Assembly: GCF_028369105.1 (NCBI RefSeq)
Contig: NZ_JAQNDO010000001.1
Span: forward strand, 10,572,501 to 10,636,500
Direction: 5' to 3'
From: Polyangium mundeleinium
GTDB lineage: Bacteria; Myxococcota_A; Polyangia; Polyangiales; Polyangiaceae
DNA length: 64,000 bases
Below, piece after piece: positions 40,999 to 49,784 of the stretch (position 1 is the stretch's first letter; each line of letters starts with the position of its first letter). The notes under the pieces were generated by a model, which worked only from the letters and a program-made list of their open reading frames with translations, did no database searches and was not told the DNA's origin. A program made the position numbers and the translations under genes.

Positions 40999-43821
40999 TT
41001 ATTCGTCGCCGTCCCGGATGCCGTCCTCGTCCCGATCGATGCCAATTCGTTCACCGGTTCCAGGGGGCACGCACGTAAATGTCAGCTCGCGCTGGAAGAG
41101 TTGAGCCAGGTTTAACAGCGCGGTCTTGGAGATCGTCCCGAACGATTGGTAGCTCGACGTGAACTCATTCGCGCCCACATACAGGAAGCCGATCTCCTGC
41201 GCGAAGCGGGTCTTTCCGACGAGATCACATTCGCCGACATCGGCGCGTGACACGAGGAGATTGAGGCGTGCCTTCGCGGCGGCGCTGTTCTGGCTCGTGA
41301 CGGTGACCTGCTGCCCGACGATCGGCGCCAGGTTGCTGTCGAAGGCCAAGAGGAATTGCTCGACCTGCCTGCGCACCGGGTCGCCTGCCCCTGGAGGGCT
41401 CTCGTCGAAGCCATTGGGGGAAACGGGGGGGCTGTCCGGGAACGACGTCTGATTGTCGAACCCGCGCGAGTTCATGAAGCGGAAGAGCGTGTCTTCAGAC
41501 CCATCGTTCGTGAAGCCGAATCCGCGCACCTGGTCGCCCATGTGGTCGTTATCCTTGGGGAAGATATTCGACACTCTGGCCATGCCGAACATACCGACCT
41601 TCTGGTACAGGTTGCGAAGATGCGGAACTTTCAGGCTTTGTGGCTGCTCGTTGACGACGTATCCGCCCCCGGTGCCAAAAAATCCGGGAATGGGCTCGCC
41701 GAACTCGGCATTGGCGGTCGAATCGAGTCGGTGGCACGTCTCGCAGGCGCCGGAAAGGGCCCCACCCACCGTGAAGAACTGATCGCGCCCCGCCTCCTGA
41801 TCCGGCGTGAGCGAGTTGTCGAGGTTCCGAATCGGGTTCGGGGGGTACATGATCTGGAGAACGAAATCTGCGAATGCCTCCATGTCGTCGTCGGGGATCG
41901 GGGCGCTGCGGCCGAGCAAGTCGATGAACCCGGCCTGGAATTGCCTGAACGCCTCACGTTCATCGAACGTCCCTTCGTTCGGCTGCGCGCTCGGCTCGGC
42001 GTTGCCACCGGTGCGATCGCCTCGCCAATGCATGGGGCCATGATTCGCCATTCCGCGGAGGCTCTGCGTCGTCATCGGCCCCTTGAGCGCAGAGAATCCA
42101 TTGAATGTCGGGAAAAATTTCGGAAACGGACTGGCGATCGGTCCCGGCAGGTCGCCCGTCGCGATGTCCGGGTTGCCGAGATTCCAGGCGAGGCTATCCA
42201 TGTCGCCGAAGACGTGGCAACTCGCGCAGGACGCTTCCCCGTTGGCGGAGCTGAATCGTGCATCGTACAGGTATTGCCGGCCCGCGACGACGCTCGGAGG
42301 CTCCGGGTTATAGAGCGAGACGCGGCCGAGGACGGCTCTTGTCGTCGTGTTGACGATCGCGATCGAGTTGTCGAACCGCGTGAGCACGTAGAGCCGCTTT
42401 TGGGACTCGTTGAGAACGATGCCCGTCGGGCCGACAGGCTCGTCGCCGTCGTCGAGGACGATGTGGTTCGCGGCGCTCGGGGTGAATGTACCGTTCTCGA
42501 GCGTGGCCGTATCGAAGACGCCGATCTTGCTGGAACCGAGCGCCGCGACGTACAGCTTCGAGCCATTGCTGGTGATGGCCATCCCCACGGGCGTCGCGAG
42601 GCTCTTGTCATTTACGGTGTTGGGCAGCGGCGCGCAGCAGGAGTCATAGTCGATGTGTTTGTTGAGGTGGCGCGGCGTGACGGTGCCATTCGACAGTACG
42701 GAGATACGGGCTTCATGCAGGTGGCCCCGGACCGTCGAGCCGGTGAAGATCCCCGGCCCCTCGAACCGCTGGAGGTTGTTCGCATCGGTATTCGTGACGT
42801 ACACCTTCCCGTTCGCGGGGTTCACGATCATGTTGTAGAGGACCGTACCCACGCCGGTATAATAGCCCGCGGTCCCTGCGAGCTGCGCGGGAGGGTTGGA
42901 CATGGCGTCGATGACAAAGACGTCCTTGTCGGGGAGGGAGAGCCTCACGGCTGCATCCCAAGGTGTCCCGCTCTCGTCCACCCAGTGATTGCCGTCGTAC
43001 TTCACGATCAGCGCGGTCGGCGGCTGGGGTTCGCCGAGAGCATTCGTGTAAGGCGGCGGCATCCCGCCGTTGGTGAGGACGAGGTGCCTATGAATGCTCG
43101 TGGTGCGGTTGCCCGTGTGGAAGCCGGCCGCGTAGACACGCTTCCCGTCCGGACTCACCGCGAGCGCCCGCGGCGTGTCCGCAAAGAGACGGAGGATGTT
43201 GAGGGGGACACCTCCGAGCGAGCTCGACCCCAGGTTCGTCGCGTCGAATACCCAAACATCCGCGCGCCCAATGCCGGGCGTCGTGAGCTGGGGATCAAAA
43301 GGAGCGTTCTGGCCGCGGTGGGCAGTGGTAATGAACGCCCGGCTGCGGTTGGGGCCGCCGAACACGATGTCGCGAGGCTCGTCGCCGACGAGCAGCGTAC
43401 GGACGACGCGCGGGGCGAAGGGAGCCGTGACGTCCACCACGCTCACGCTGTCGGAGAGATGATTGACTACCCAAACCTCGTCATTGTTTCGAGATGCGAC
43501 AGCAACAGGCTCGAGTCCGACCGTTACAGATCCGACATGCAGCAGCCCCGAAGACGTGACATGGAAGACCTCCAGCCGGTTATCCGGGGTGTTCACGGCA
43601 TACAGCCGCTGGCCGTTTTGTGAGAGCGCGAGAGGCCGGACTTGGCCGCTCTCGAAGAGCGTATAGGACGCCGCACTGGCAGAGCCCACCGACAACATCG
43701 CGCCTGAAAGGGCTGCCGCAAATGCAACCCAGGTTTTTCCGCGCCGCCGTCGCGCCGGCATGAGGATAGCGTGATCGAGCCCGGAGCCATGGAGCTCCCG
43801 CGCGTGAAGGTCGGTCGACAT
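40999..43821 (-). CDS. Exported beta-propeller protein with two heme c motifs (di-heme, MauG-like half)
   Basis: 940 residues from the ATG at 43821, preceded by AAAGGGGAG; a start at 43761 leaves a shorter signal, and one at 43995 looks non-coding. The signal region is [18 protein letters not shown]...SASA. Residues about 55-560 form a YVTN-type propeller ([55 protein letters not shown]). The C-terminal half has two heme-binding sites, CASCH ([16 protein letters not shown] follows) and CETCH. The protein ends [15 protein letters not shown], a calcium-binding thrombospondin-3-like motif. Di-heme domains of this type act as peroxidases or oxidise bound partners. Periplasmic or surface location is expected. 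Substrate unknown. Confidence 0.88.
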   Translation of the reverse strand: MSTDLHARELHGSGLDHAILMPARRRRGKTWVAFAAALSGAMLSVGSASAASYTLFESGQVRPLALSQNGQRLYAVNTPDNRLEVFHVTSSGLLHVGSVTVGLEPVAVASRNNDEVWVVNHLSDSVSVVDVTAPFAPRVVRTLLVGDEPRDIVFGGPNRSRAFITTAHRGQNAPFDPQLTTPGIGRADVWVFDATNLGSSSLGGVPLNILRLFADTPRALAVSPDGKRVYAAGFHTGNRTTSIHRHLVLTNGGMPPPYTNALGEPQPPTALIVKYDGNHWVDESGTPWDAAVRLSLPDKDVFVIDAMSNPPAQLAGTAGYYTGVGTVLYNMIVNPANGKVYVTNTDANNLQRFEGPGIFTGSTVRGHLHEARISVLSNGTVTPRHLNKHIDYDSCCAPLPNTVNDKSLATPVGMAITSNGSKLYVAALGSSKIGVFDTATLENGTFTPSAANHIVLDDGDEPVGPTGIVLNESQKRLYVLTRFDNSIAIVNTTTRAVLGRVSLYNPEPPSVVAGRQYLYDARFSSANGEASCASCHVFGDMDSLAWNLGNPDIATGDLPGPIASPFPKFFPTFNGFSALKGPMTTQSLRGMANHGPMHWRGDRTGGNAEPSAQPNEGTFDEREAFRQFQAGFIDLLGRSAPIPDDDMEAFADFVLQIMYPPNPIRNLDNSLTPDQEAGRDQFFTVGGALSGACETCHRLDSTANAEFGEPIPGFFGTGGGYVVNEQPQSLKVPHLRNLYQKVGMFGMARVSNIFPKDNDHMGDQVRGFGFTNDGSEDTLFRFMNSRGFDNQTSFPDSPPVSPNGFDESPPGAGDPVRRQVEQFLLAFDSNLAPIVGQQVTVTSQNSAAAKARLNLLVSRADVGECDLVGKTRFAQEIGFLYVGANEFTSSYQSFGTISKTALLNLAQLFQRELTFTCVPPGTGERIGIDRDEDGIRDGDE

Positions 43822-44530
43822 ATCTCCCCTTTCAGCGATGAAGCAATCGCCCAAATTCGGACGAATGAATTTCAGCGAGACCGACGAGCCGAAGGGTATC
43901 GATGGATCCACATCAACGGACCATCGCTCTTTCCCTCCTGCCGGTCGATCGGGGGCGCCTTCGGGCGCTTTTATAAAGTACCCGGTCCGTGTCAAATTTC
44001 AAGCTTATTTTGTGTAGGCCAACATGCGCATTAATGGGATGCCCCGACGAAGATTCGACGCCATCGTTGGCACAAGTCTTTCAGGGCGTTCGCGTGGCCG
44101 TAGAGCGCCCGAGAAAAACAAGCCGCCTCTTCGGCACGCGTCCCTCGGGCCCGCCCTTTGCCTACGCTGTGCCGTCTGCCCATCCCCCGCGCTGCCGCGC
44201 GCAAGCAGAGGGCAACGTCGCTCGGAGCTACCCGCAGGTCGTTTCCAGGTCAGAGCGCTCGCAGCGAGGGGGTAAGGACGCAACGTTGCCCGGCGCGAAC
44301 ACGGTGGCATCCCCCGAGGTGACCTCGGGCGGCCGTCGGACGTCGTGTTCGCGAGCCACTGCGTGGACGTGCCCCGCACGGTCAGCCAGTTGCCCGTCCG
44401 CACCTCGCGACGAACGCCGCGCCGGCCACGGCGCGACACGTAGCCTGCACGCTCGCCCGGCGCGGAGATGCGCGGCGATCGCGCCCTCGCAGGGGCCGGA
44501 CGCACATGAGCCCCACCACGAGGCGTATCG
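43822..44530. other. Long intergenic region, no supported gene
   Basis: 709 bases between two leftward genes. An AT-richer patch at 43965-44035 (TTTTATAAAG, TCAAGCTTATTTTGTG) stands out from the GC-rich background and may contain the promoter for the propeller/heme gene. A plus-strand open frame at 43989-44585 has Arg/Pro/Ser-rich composition and no family features, so I do not call it. Confidence 0.5.
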
Positions 44531-45442
44531 CTACTTGGGCGGGTCCACCGGCAAGAAGCAGAAGTTGCTCGTCTCGAACCGGTAATTCGAGCCCGAGTAA
44601 TTCCGCTCCGCATGGAAGACCTGCAGATCGTATACGCCGCCGAGGGCCAAGCCGAGCTCCGAGGCGCGCTGGTCGAGATCGACCGTGCCCAGCTCGGGAC
44701 CGTGGAGTCCGCCGAGGTCGATGGCGAGGCGGTGATTGATGAACACCCAGATGTCGTCGTCCCCGCGGAACGTGAACACTTCCCCGCCCTTGTAACGGAA
44801 GGAAACGAGCGCTTCGGTGGTGAAGTGCCAGTTGTTCGGCATGCCATTCAGCTCGAAACCTTCGTTCCCAAAACCGAAGGTCGCATCTATCGGATGAAAA
44901 TTCGCGTCGTCGTAGACGAGCGTGGTACCATTGCCCGTGAGCGGGATCTGCACATTGGAAGCAAAATTGACGCCGGGAGTGTCCCTATACCATGCATCGA
45001 AATTGGCGACACCGGTGAAGGGCGCGTAGGTCGGGCCATCGGGGCTGACCGCATTGCCGGCAACGTACACGGGCTTGAAGCTGCCGTCAGGCTGCTTGGC
45101 CAATTCAGCAGCCAGGATGCCCTGTCGAATGCCGACGATTTCACTGAAATTGGGGTGGTCGCTCCACTGGAAGTCGGGGTGGCTTTCGGAGAAGTCGCGC
45201 ACCCGCATGGTCAAGGTGCTCAAACACTCCTCGCCGGTATCGCCGCCGGTGCCGCTGGAGGTCGTGAGATTGAGACCACCTTCGCCGCCCGCACCGCCCG
45301 CCCCCGCGCCGCCACTTCCCCCACCCCCCGAACCCGAGCCGGAGGAGCCAGTCGTTGCCCCCGTCGGAGAACCGGTATCCTGACCGGACGAACAACCGAG
45401 GACGAGAAGCAGGCCGAGGAGCGAAAGGTTCGTGGTGCGCAT
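44531..45442 (-). CDS. Lipoprotein with fibro-slime/PA14-like domain
   Basis: 303 residues. Lipoprotein signal peptide ending LLLVLGCSS, then a 45-residue Gly/Ser/Thr linker (GSGSGGGGSGGAGAGG), then a globular domain: LTMRVRDFSESHPDF near its start, WHFTTEALVSFRYKGGEVFTF, then GDDDIWVFINHRLAIDLGG and FHAERNYSGSNYRFET at the end. The RDF-x-HPDF opening and the DDDIWVFINxxLAIDLGG motif are hallmarks of fibro-slime domains, found in surface proteins of myxobacteria, Fibrobacter and slime moulds. Probably anchored in the outer membrane facing outward, perhaps binding polysaccharide. Next gene downstream on the same strand is the propeller/heme protein after a long gap. Confidence 0.9.
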   Translation of the reverse strand: MRTTNLSLLGLLLVLGCSSGQDTGSPTGATTGSSGSGSGGGGSGGAGAGGAGGEGGLNLTTSSGTGGDTGEECLSTLTMRVRDFSESHPDFQWSDHPNFSEIVGIRQGILAAELAKQPDGSFKPVYVAGNAVSPDGPTYAPFTGVANFDAWYRDTPGVNFASNVQIPLTGNGTTLVYDDANFHPIDATFGFGNEGFELNGMPNNWHFTTEALVSFRYKGGEVFTFRGDDDIWVFINHRLAIDLGGLHGPELGTVDLDQRASELGLALGGVYDLQVFHAERNYSGSNYRFETSNFCFLPVDPPK

Positions 45443-45527
45443 TGGTGGATGATACCATGCGACCAGACGGCGCGGAAGCTCATCCAGGGAGCTGCACGAG
45501 GTGCCCGCGAGGCTCCCGCGCCATGAG

Positions 45528-46487
45528 CTAGGGCGCGGGGATCCCTTCGCCGTTGTCGGAAAATGCGTTGTCCTCCCAGGTGGTCAAGGTCGTATCGACG
45601 AGGTGCACCGGGACGCCCATAAAGTTGCGGTCGAAGCGGTTTCCGCGCACCACCACCGAGCCCGTCGTGCCATAGATTCGAAGCGGATACCAGCTCCCCC
45701 CGCCGAGGAGCATGTTGCACTCGACCGTCACGTCCGACGATGGATTGCCGAACTCGGGGCTGACGAAAACGGCCGCGTTCACACCCCCATTCTCGACGGG
45801 CGGCGCGGCCGGGTCGATCCAGTTGTGCCGAATCACGACATCGACCCCGCCCATGTCCTGGATGCCGTCGACGTGCGCGCCGGGCGTCGGCGCGAGTCCG
45901 TCGAAGAGGTTGTCTTCGAGCAGCACGTGCGACGCGGCAAATTGATAGCCGTCGTTACGCGTCATTCCGGGGCCAGCGTGCGTGTGGCTCCGCCGCACGG
46001 TGGTGTTGTCCGGGGAGAGGATGCCGCCGTAGATCTCGCAATCCTCGATCGTGAGCCCCGATGCGGTGTCGGTCGCGTAGACGACGTAGTACTCGTCGCC
46101 CACGAGGAGCGACCGCTTGATGGTGATGTTCTTGTGGTCGACGTAAAGCCGTCCGCGCAGCTCGACCGCGTCGAACACTTGGCCATCCATTTCGGTGTGC
46201 AGATCGTTCTCGATCACCGTGAGCGAGGGCGTGCCCGCCGGAATCCCGGTGTTCGTCGCGTCGGGCCACGGTTTGGCGCAAGGATCGGCATTGCCGCCTC
46301 CTGCGCCACCACCGCCACCCACACCCGATCCGGCCGGCATGCCGGCGCCCGCGCCGCCGCTGCCCCCAGTGCCACCGGCCCCATCGGTGGCGCCGGAGTT
46401 CCCATGGCTCGAGGAGGAGCCGCAGGCAGCGGCGAGAGTGAGCTGGAAGAGGAAGAGCGCGCGTAGAAAGGGATGGTCGAAGGTCAT
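45528..46487 (-). CDS. Lipoprotein with right-handed parallel beta-helix domain
   Basis: 319 residues. The lipoprotein signal ends LTLAAACGSS. It is followed by a 50-residue Gly/Ala linker, then strand-turn repeats typical of pectate-lyase-like beta-helices: LTVIENDLHTEMDGQVFDAV, ITIKRSLLVGDEYYVVY, LTIEDCEIYGG, TVRRSHTHAG, VLLEDNLFDGL, VVIRHNWIDP, VTVECNMLLGG, VVVRGNRFDRN. The GAHVDGIQDMG segment supplies possible catalytic or ligand residues. It may be a polysaccharide lyase-like or purely structural surface protein. It lies 85 bp upstream of the fibro-slime lipoprotein gene on the same strand and shares its linker style, so a joint surface role is likely. Confidence 0.88.
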   Translation of the reverse strand: MTFDHPFLRALFLFQLTLAAACGSSSSHGNSGATDGAGGTGGSGGAGAGMPAGSGVGGGGGAGGGNADPCAKPWPDATNTGIPAGTPSLTVIENDLHTEMDGQVFDAVELRGRLYVDHKNITIKRSLLVGDEYYVVYATDTASGLTIEDCEIYGGILSPDNTTVRRSHTHAGPGMTRNDGYQFAASHVLLEDNLFDGLAPTPGAHVDGIQDMGGVDVVIRHNWIDPAAPPVENGGVNAAVFVSPEFGNPSSDVTVECNMLLGGGSWYPLRIYGTTGSVVVRGNRFDRNFMGVPVHLVDTTLTTWEDNAFSDNGEGIPAP

Positions 46488-46506
46488 GGTGGCTGTCTAA
46501 GGCTGT

Positions 46507-47373
46507 CTAAACGGAGGGGGAGGCATGGGGGGCCGATTCCGCGGCCGTTGCCTCGGCGGCCTTGAGCCGCGTGCCGCAGAGGACGTCCCACAGGTAGAGC
46601 GCCTCGCCGAAATGCGTGTTTGCCCGGGCGTGGTGCACGTTGTGGAAGGCCGAGGTGTTGAGGAAGATACGAGGCAACGTCTTCTCGACCCACGAGAGGG
46701 TCACGCCGCAATGGAGATAGAAGTTGAGGTTCACGAATCCCACGACCAGCGCGAAATAGAGCGGGGCCCAGTGCAGCGCCTCGGGGATGCACAGAAGAAG
46801 AATCGGCCAGAAGGTGAGAAGCGCCTCGATCGGGCCCACCGCAAATCCGGCAAAGGCGGTGGGATCGCGGAAGACGTGGTGGGATTTGTGGAATCCGAAC
46901 AAGAGCCGTGTGTGCAGCAACCTGTGTTTCCAGTAGAGCCACGCGTCGATCACGAGGACGCCGAGAACGGTCTGCACGACGACCGCCACCACGCTCACGC
47001 CGTGCGCATCGAGGTTCCAGACGAGCCCCGTCGGGTACCCCAATCGCCATGCCGTGAGGGGCCAGGCCATGAGGCAGGCGGCGACGTACATGGCGCGCGC
47101 CGTCTCGAAGGCTTCCCTCGCCATGGGCGCCGGCTTGATACGTGGCCCCTGGATCCGCGTCCCGAGGCGGCGCGAGAGCCATGTCACCATCGACGCGCCC
47201 GACAATACGGGCACCACGAGGATGGCGAAGGAAACGAGGAGGCTCGAGAACCAGGTTCCCGTGCTCTCGGGGTGAAGAAATCCAGCAGCCGTCAAAACGA
47301 CGAGAACGGCCGCGTCGATGATCTCGTGGATGGTCCAGCGCCTCGTGTTCGGCGCCGGAGGCGGAGCTTGCAT
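46507..47373 (-). CDS. Sterol desaturase/fatty acid hydroxylase family membrane protein
   Basis: 288 residues from the ATG at 47373, with CGGAGGA seven bases upstream; a longer frame to 47523 is not supported. About five membrane helices. The diiron histidine boxes are present: WKHRLLH, FHKSHH, and FHNVHH, plus an HCG before the last box. Family members hydroxylate or desaturate sterols, fatty acids or carotenoids. The exact substrate cannot be read. Located just 19 bp downstream of the beta-helix lipoprotein region in reverse order (this gene is transcribed first), so they may be co-transcribed. Confidence 0.9.
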   Translation of the reverse strand: MQAPPPAPNTRRWTIHEIIDAAVLVVLTAAGFLHPESTGTWFSSLLVSFAILVVPVLSGASMVTWLSRRLGTRIQGPRIKPAPMAREAFETARAMYVAACLMAWPLTAWRLGYPTGLVWNLDAHGVSVVAVVVQTVLGVLVIDAWLYWKHRLLHTRLLFGFHKSHHVFRDPTAFAGFAVGPIEALLTFWPILLLCIPEALHWAPLYFALVVGFVNLNFYLHCGVTLSWVEKTLPRIFLNTSAFHNVHHARANTHFGEALYLWDVLCGTRLKAAEATAAESAPHASPSV

Positions 47374-47609
47374 GACATATCCTCCGATCGGATCCCTTCG
47401 GGGACGTACCACAGCTTGCCTCGGACCATCAATTCCCAGCAGCGAAGCGTCGAAGCGGTTCCTCTGCGCGTGCATCCCGGCGACGGATCCAGGGACCGAG
47501 GGCATGCATCGGAGCCCGCGCATCGCGCTGGTCTCAGCGGGATATCGTCATTCCTTCGCAATCTCGGTGATGCGTCATCACAGCGCTTGCGACGGAGACC
47601 GCAGGCCCA

Positions 47610-48149
47610 TCACCGAGGCGGGGCCGCCGGCGTGACGCCCCCCGCGGCGGCGGCTGCTTCGAGGAGATGCACGGCGCGATCGAAGCGGTCCCAGGACGCG
47701 CGGGCGATGCCGTGAAAGGAGTCGGTGCCGCGATCGCAGCGGCCGTCGGGCCACTCGATCGCGAACCATGGGCCGCCGCAGTGGATGCACTCGCCGTGGG
47801 CCTCGACCGCGATCTCGTGGGGTGCGACGGCGACGAGCTCGCGCCACACGTAATCCATTGCGTCATTCGCCAACCGCACGCACGCCGGAGCCTCGAGGAT
47901 CGAACGCGTGGGGCACTTGGCGTCGGCAACCAACGCCACGTCGAGCACCTGCATGAGCGATTCCCCATCGACCCGCCTAACGCGCAACACCACCCCCGGG
48001 GGCCGCGTCTGCGGCAACGGTTCGCACACCGGCTCCGCGACGTCATCGCCCCGCGGCCGCGGCTCGCGTTCCCCCGCGTGCGGCGCGCACCCGATCATCA
48101 CGAGCGCGACGAGCCACGCACGATCCCAGCTTCGACGAACGAGGGACAT
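47610..48149 (-). CDS. Hypothetical lipoprotein
   Basis: 179 residues with a signal peptide (WLVALVMIGCAP) and lipobox cysteine at about residue 21. The mature part has several cysteines (VCEPLPQ, DAKCPT, APACVRL, HGECIHCGGPWF, DGRCDRG), which suggests disulfides in an exported protein. No known domain recognised. Ends in an Ala-rich tail. Transcribed leftward, 236 bp before the fatty acid hydroxylase gene. Confidence 0.7.
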   Translation of the reverse strand: MSLVRRSWDRAWLVALVMIGCAPHAGEREPRPRGDDVAEPVCEPLPQTRPPGVVLRVRRVDGESLMQVLDVALVADAKCPTRSILEAPACVRLANDAMDYVWRELVAVAPHEIAVEAHGECIHCGGPWFAIEWPDGRCDRGTDSFHGIARASWDRFDRAVHLLEAAAAAGGVTPAAPPR

Positions 48150-48311
48150 TTTCGCCCGGAGAGCCTAGCAGCCGGGAGCGTAGATGCGAGACGTGTTGCA
48201 CGAGCACGAGAAAGACGCGCTCCGTTGCACGCTCGCCGTGTCTCGGTGTACCGTCCGGAGCTGCGCGCCGGCAGGATGCCCCTCGTCGTCACCACCAGAA
48301 AGCAAACTCGC

Positions 48312-48680
48312 ATGATTACCAAGGTGAAATTCGTCAGCATCCCGGTGAAGGACCAGCAGAGGGCGCTGGAGTTTTATACGCAAAAACTGGGCTTCGAGGT
48401 GGAGACCGACCAACCGATGGGCCCGGGGCAGCGGTGGATCGAGTTATCCATCCCGGGGGCGCAGACCGGCGTGGTGCTCTTCACGCCGCCGGGACAAGAG
48501 TCGCGTATCGGTACCTTCTTCAATGGTTCGTTCGCCACCGCCGACGTGGAAAAGACGTACGAGGAGCTGAAGGCACGCGGGGTGGAGTTCGTCCAGCCGC
48601 CGAAGAAACAGTCGTGGGGCACGAGCGCGATCTTCAAGGACCCGGACGGAAACCAGTTCGTCCTCTCATCGGAAAAATGA
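48312..48680 (+). CDS. Glyoxalase/VOC superfamily protein
   Basis: 122 residues from the ATG at 48312; an in-frame ATG at 48276 would add 12 residues. Typical paired beta-alpha-beta-beta-beta modules: KVKFVSIPVKDQQRALEFYTQKLGF, RWIELSIPG, then ADVEKTYEELKARGVEF and IFKDPDGNQFVLSS. The first metal-ligand His of glyoxalase I is not at its usual place, and the C-terminal Glu (usually G-N-x-x-E-L) is Val/Leu, so it may be a binding or antibiotic-resistance-type VOC protein rather than glyoxalase I. Stands alone between leftward genes. Confidence 0.9.
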   Translation: MITKVKFVSIPVKDQQRALEFYTQKLGFEVETDQPMGPGQRWIELSIPGAQTGVVLFTPPGQESRIGTFFNGSFATADVEKTYEELKARGVEFVQPPKKQSWGTSAIFKDPDGNQFVLSSEK

Positions 48681-48691
48681 GCGTCGCGGCG

Positions 48692-48712
48692 GAGCCCGCA
48701 GGGTCCGGGCTC
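48692..48712. terminator. Possible bidirectional terminator hairpin between convergent genes
   Basis: GAGCCCG and CGGGCTC form a 7-bp stem with a 7-base loop in the 89 bp between the convergent VOC and PP2C genes. No U-run follows on either side, so intrinsic termination is uncertain. Confidence 0.4.
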
Positions 48713-48769
48713 TCTCGACGCTCGCCGAGCTCAGCGCCGAGCGCGGTGAGCGCGCAGTGGCTCTTTATG

Positions 48770-49729
48770 CTATGCGCGCTCGCCGAGAATCATGGCGACA
48801 TCGTCGTGAAAACTCCCAGAAGGGAGCTTCACAGCCTCGATGAGCGCCTCGACGGCCGAAGGGACATCCCCCGCAAGAACAACCTCGGATAGCCTCGGTC
48901 GAGGCAGGTACTTCAGAAGACCGTCGGTCGCCAGGAGGAGGCGTCCCACGAGAGGCTGCTGCTCGATCGCCGTGGGCGTGCATGCCCCACTGCCGAGAAG
49001 CGGCTTGCGCTTCTGCATCGCGGTCAGCTCCACCACCCGCCCATTCTCCATGAGGAGGGCCCCCGAATCTCCGATGCTCGCGCCCCACAGCTCATTGCCG
49101 CTCACCTGGACCACGACCAGCGTCGTCTCGCCGCATTTTGGATCCGCGGACATCTCGTGGTCGAGTCGCGCGAACCATTCGCACCAGGCCGCAGGCGTGA
49201 GCTCCATGTCTGCCCCCAGGGCCGACGCCGCTTCCGCCGCTCGTCGTGCAGCGAGCGCGCCGCCGGAAAGCCCACCCGCGCCGTCCGCAACGATCAACGT
49301 CCAACGTCGACCACGGCAGCTCGCTTCAAGGCGATCCTCGTTTGCGCTGCCCGCACGCCGCTGCGACCAGACGTGCAGCCATTCCAGCGGAGGGGCGACG
49401 GGGATGAATTCGTCGGTTTGCGCGGGAACGCCCACCTCGACGCTCTCCACGACGTTGTCCCGGAACCACACCGTTGCTTCGTCCAGCTCGACTCCACAGT
49501 GACGACATGCGGCCTCGGGCGTACCCGACACGGCAACCAGACCGCCCACGTTTTCCCCCATGTCGATCCGCGGTGCGCGACGCCCGGGTGGATCGAACCA
49601 GCAAATCGCGTCGCCGGGCTTGTACTCGTGCAGGCGGCAATACCCGTATTTGTACTGGATGCGCCACGGTTGCAGGTGGTCGCAGCGCGGGCACTTTGCA
49701 TCGGTTACGACAATGTCGAAGAGACCCAT
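48770..49729 (-). CDS. PP2C-type Ser/Thr phosphatase with N-terminal zinc ribbon
   Basis: 319 residues from the ATG at 49729; an upstream Arg-rich extension to 50038 is antisense-like and rejected. N-terminal CPRC (residues 13-16) and later CRHC make a likely zinc ribbon not usual in PP2C proteins. The phosphatase domain shows NEDRLEA, IVADGAGGLSGG, GASIGDSGALL, LLLATDGLLKYL and HDDVAMIL, so the Asp metal ligands are complete. It would reverse Ser/Thr phosphorylation by the kinases of this region. It lies 55 bp downstream of the HEAT/DUF4132 gene on the same strand, probably one operon. Confidence 0.92.
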   Translation of the reverse strand: MGLFDIVVTDAKCPRCDHLQPWRIQYKYGYCRLHEYKPGDAICWFDPPGRRAPRIDMGENVGGLVAVSGTPEAACRHCGVELDEATVWFRDNVVESVEVGVPAQTDEFIPVAPPLEWLHVWSQRRAGSANEDRLEASCRGRRWTLIVADGAGGLSGGALAARRAAEAASALGADMELTPAAWCEWFARLDHEMSADPKCGETTLVVVQVSGNELWGASIGDSGALLMENGRVVELTAMQKRKPLLGSGACTPTAIEQQPLVGRLLLATDGLLKYLPRPRLSEVVLAGDVPSAVEALIEAVKLPSGSFHDDVAMILGERA

Positions 49730-49784
49730 GACGGCGATGAGGTTGGTGTTGTACTTCCAGAGCGAGGCGCCTGCACGCGGACGT

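Noticed and set aside
41356-43623. A 755-codon plus-strand open frame
   Set aside because: It lies antisense to the propeller/heme protein, is Arg/Glu/Val-rich without domains, and arises from the GC-biased third positions of the real gene.
43989-44585. A 198-codon plus-strand gene
   Set aside because: Arg/Pro/Ser-rich with many scattered cysteines, no ribosome-binding site, overlaps the end of the fibro-slime gene antisense.
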